A DNA stretch of 10,769 nt. It comes from Funneliformis mosseae. Lineage: Eukaryota > Glomeromycota > Glomeromycetes > Glomerales > Glomeraceae. This document shows, in pieces, positions 7,683 to 10,769 of the stretch; position 1 is the first letter of the stretch; each line of letters begins with the position of its first letter. Under the pieces are notes generated by a model that was given only the letters and a program-made list of their open reading frames with translations, had not been told where the DNA came from and did no database searches. The stretch is from positions 1 through 10,769 of the forward strand of contig CAJVPP010003785.1 of the NCBI GenBank assembly GCA_910592005.1. Direction: 5' to 3'. A program made the translations under genes and the position numbers.

Positions 7683-8790
7683 ATGAGTTAACCGCAGATT
7701 ATAATAAATCCCGATGAAGAGCTCTGTATAGTCTGTAGACTTCTGTTTTATAATATACCTGGCTTTTATACCAATGCCAAAAACCTATATAATGTATTTC
7801 AGAAGGAAAGATATTCTTTTCGATTGCGAGATATTGCAAAGTGATTAGTGTATCAATATATTTATCAAATTTATCGACAACCACTACCATGTAAAGCTGA
7901 AACAAGTTTTTCAAAGATTAAGATTCCAAACAAGGTTCAGTAGTGTGACATTCTGCTCTACACTCACGATAATCAGAATGGTAGAAGGATATTTGTTTGT
8001 ACTTTTCTAATCATAGATATGGCAACACATTTTAAGGATGTATGCTCAATAACATCGAGAAATAGTTTAGAAATCTGAAATGCAGTAAAAGAAATATTTG
8101 AGGATTCTTCTAATCCTCTCATATGGCCAATATTATTAATGACTGATGGTGATGCCTCATTTTAGGATGCATTCTTTCGAGGGATGCAATAATACAATGT
8201 TCTAATACGTATTGTCGACCTTTAGAGTTTTAAGAGCTTAGCTTTGATTAAAGCGTTTAAGAAAAGAATAGCAGAATTAATATATAAAGTCCAATATGAT
8301 ATAGAGGGATGATTAACTGACAGAGAGCGATCAATACTATGGAAAAAAATTCTTAAGAAGTATATTGATTATTTGAATAACAGTAAAACACGCCTTATTG
8401 GGATATCTCTAGCTCGTGCTATGACTTTGGAAGAAGTTGAATCAAAACCTTCTAGGAAAGCTAAGCGCGCAATTGAAAAAGATAAGGAGATAAAGTTACA
8501 AAAGGGTACAGCGGTTAGATATTTGTTAAAATCAGATAAATTGGAAGGGGACTATAGGCGTAAAGCAACTGATCCATACTGGAACTTACGTGTCTATAAG
8601 ATAAAAAGAGTTATTATTAGGAAGAACCCGCCACAGCCAATCTTATACTATCTTGAAAATGGACCTATTGAATCTACTACTCATTTGATGAGACGAAATC
8701 CCAAAAGACCTTTCAAATTTGAGGAACTCCAAGTAATCGAGGAACCTGATAAAATTGAATATCCACTAGATAAATTTATGCGAAAATATC
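7683..8790 (+). pseudogene. DDE integrase of Maverick/Polinton type, decayed
   Basis: One plus frame carries a whole integrase with in-frame stops at 7689, 7842, 7941, 8076, 8163, 8190, 8223 and 8310, but no frameshift. The N-terminal part (PGFYTNAKNLYNVFQKE, 7758-7808) and the approach to the core (CDILLYTHDNQNGRR) fit the family. First catalytic Asp: IDMATHFKD (codon 8016). Second: LLMTDGDASF (codon 8145). Thirty-four residues later the catalytic Glu position is Lys (LIKAFKKR, codon 8250, AAA where GAA is expected), so the active site is lost. Downstream come WKKILKKYIDYLNNS and a C-terminal SH3/chromo-like region (GTAVRYLLKSDKLEGDYRR, then ATDPYWNLRVYKIKRV, LYYLENGP and FEELQVI). These enzymes insert linear element DNA into the host chromosome. 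From 8313 the frame is open and runs straight into the nuclease module. The open piece from a TTG at 8373 is only the surviving 3' half. Confidence 0.8.
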
Positions 8791-9350
<560 letters not shown>

Positions 9351-9392
9351 AAGGGATTATTTTAATACATCATTAATAATACTTAGTTTGAC

Positions 9393-10169
9393 ATGAAAAT
9401 AAAAAAACTTGAGCCAGTTGAAAGGCTGGTATACCATATTAACAAGATCAAAGATGCCCAAAAATACAATGCCAATTCGAGTGTTCTCCAATGGCCTTTT
9501 ACATTACTAATTTCAGGCCGTACTAATTCAGGGAAGACTAATGAAGTTCTTAATCTCATGTTTAGAAATAAGCTTTATCGAATGTTTAATGGGAAGAAAG
9601 AAGGGACGCGTTATATCAAAAATGATGATTTGCTATTAATTGGTCACAATCTTGAGAAGCCGAAATATATGTACCTTGAATTGGCATATCAGATAATTGC
9701 AAATAGTCTAAAGCCCTATTGTAAAAATATTACATTCTGAGCTTTGAAGCCTGATAAAATCCCTAAGGTAGATTCGTTTTCTCTAGATAAAGATACAGTG
9801 GCCATATTTGAAGATGTATGCGCTGACCCAAAAAAAGTGCATAAGAAGATCATCCCTTATTTTGTTGAAGGGCGCTATTATAATGTCAGTTCGATATATG
9901 TATCGCAGAGTTACTTTGACTGTCTAAAGATAATACGAAAAAATCTCACACATGTCTGTCTATTTAACGGGTCATGCATTACAGATGAGCTAGTCAGAAT
10001 TGTGCGTCAATATGCTAATGATTGGCGTAGTATGATTAAGATTATTGATAAACATTTATGTGAGCAAAAATTCATTGTTTTCAATCTAACTGTACCTCGC
10101 AAATATCCACACTAGGTACGGCTTGGTTAGGATGAAGTTTTAGAAAAAAGTACCTCAACTAATGAGTAG
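9393..10169 (+). pseudogene. A32-like FtsK/HerA packaging ATPase, decayed
   Basis: ATG at 9393, only 42 bases after the nuclease stop. Walker [10 protein letters not shown] (Gly42 to Thr49, 9516-9539). A TGA at 9738 interrupts the frame, which continues unchanged. Walker B: VAIFEDV (9798-9818). The conserved strand with Gln, SIYVSQSYF (Gln codon 9909), and the [13 protein letters not shown] block follow. The frame ends with stops at 10113 and 10128, but VRLG and DEVL after them still match the family's C-terminal end, and coding character fades at the TAG at 10167. About 258 codons is a normal length. These ATPases pump linear DNA into virus shells in large DNA viruses, virophages and Mavericks. 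The presence of one says the ancestor probably packaged DNA. The piece from a TTG at 9744 is just the second half of this gene. Confidence 0.85.
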
Positions 10170-10385
10170 AATTTTCTTAGGTACTAAGAACGAAATGTAT
10201 ATTTTTTCCTGATTTCTAGATTCACTACGCCTCTTCGCTCATAATTTTCTTTCATAAGTGCTAGAATATATTTCCAGTTCTATAGTCACATCATTATGCT
10301 TCATTTTAGAAAGGATCTGATCAACAAGAGTGATAATTTTTCTATCTTTAACAGAAATAATAGCCTTGTTCAGTTCTAGATCGGA
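10155..10385 (-). pseudogene. Minus-strand coding remnant after the ATPase, unknown
   Basis: The minus frame is open from 10385 to 10155 except for one TGA at 10239-10241. It reads as ordinary charged protein: DLELNKAIISVKDRKIITL, VDQILSKMKHNDVTIELEIY, then after the stop SRNQEKIYISFLVPKKIL. It is tail to tail with the ATPase, overlapping its last few codons. No start codon remains (a TAA lies just upstream at 10386-10388). I do not recognise the family. The position suggests another gene of the same element. Confidence 0.4.
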
Positions 10386-10518
10386 TTATTCAGATCAGAA
10401 AAAAAAGTAACCAATCAAATAATAGTTACAATTGAGCACAATTTTTAATTGACCAGATTGATCGCTATATTACGACTAGCTAACTTTTACCATAAATCGC
10501 AAACAACAAATTCAAAAT

Positions 10519-10769
10519 GTATTATTGTTAAAAACCTTTTTAGATGAGCTTGAAGAAGAGGAACTTGAAGAGGAGGGAGTATTATTTTAAAAGCTACTTT
10601 AGTACAATAATTAACTACACAATATCTAAAGTCACGAATACATTACGTAGTAAAATCAAAGCATTGGTGGCGAAATGTTCTTCCATCCTATGATCCTGTT
10701 CGATTTAAAAAACTCTTGCGAATGTTTTCACATCATTTTCAACAATTAGCAGATCTTATACGCCACCAT
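10519..10769 (+). pseudogene. PIF/Harbinger-like transposase, N-terminal part, frameshifted, runs off the edge
   Basis: An acidic start (FLDELEEEELEEEGVLF, about 10537-10587) lies in one frame. The continuation is one frame over: LTTQYLKSRIHYVVKSKHWW (about 10611-10670), NVLPSYDPVRFKKLLRMF and FQQLADLIRHH, to the window edge. A TAA also lies at 10608 in that second frame. The order 'acidic start, YLxxR, WW...LP, RFKxxLRM, F..L...I' is typical of the N-terminal region of Harbinger/HARBI1-like DDE transposases. The catalytic part would lie beyond the window. This is a separate transposon from the integrase/ATPase element, since it has its own transposase. No terminal repeat is obvious in 10395-10518. 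Confidence 0.6.

Noticed and set aside
7699..7914. Minus-strand open frame of 71 codons
   Set aside because: It is antisense to the N-terminal part of the integrase, whose plus frame matches the family, and it starts at TTG. A shadow.

Overview
The window looks like AT-rich nuclear DNA from a fungus loaded with giant virus-like DNA transposons. The protein families (Gag-like plus retropepsin, Maverick/Polinton-type integrase, A32-like packaging ATPase, PIF/Harbinger transposase) and their wording most resemble what I remember from arbuscular mycorrhizal fungi of the Rhizophagus/Glomus type. That host assignment is from memory, not from a search.

Layout. Bases 1-2190 hold no convincing gene, only degenerate short repeats, small inverted repeats and one possible coding scrap. 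From about 2198 to 10170 there is one compact, mostly decayed element. In order it contains: a coiled-coil protein with a C-terminal membrane segment (minus strand, two nonsense codons); a divergent intergenic region with a 30-bp tandem repeat; an intact helix-turn-helix protein (plus); an intact retropepsin-like frame (minus) that lies -1 to, and immediately downstream of, a long decayed Gag-like frame (minus, reading 7632 down to 5220); a decayed DDE integrase fused in frame to a zinc-ribbon/PD-(D/E)XK-type nuclease (plus, 7683-9350); and a decayed FtsK/HerA A32-like ATPase (plus, 9393-10169). A minus-strand coding remnant (10155-10385) and the frameshifted N-terminal part of a PIF/Harbinger-like transposase (plus, running off the right edge) follow.

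How the genes fit together. Integrase plus A32-like ATPase is the signature pair of Maverick/Polinton-type DNA transposons, which integrate as DNA and are thought to package it. The Gag-like plus retropepsin pair is instead typical of retroelements. No reverse transcriptase, DNA polymerase B or jelly-roll capsid is visible here. The combination suggests an element that uses a Gag-Pro type shell with a DNA-virus type integrase and packaging motor. The Gag/Pro junction carries a textbook -1 slippery heptamer, A_AAA_AAG. Decay is mainly by in-frame stop codons (about 28) with few frameshifts, so this copy is not autonomous, but the helix-turn-helix gene and the protease frame are stop-free.

Limits: family assignments rest on reading motifs by eye and on memory. 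No alignment, profile search or structure prediction was run.
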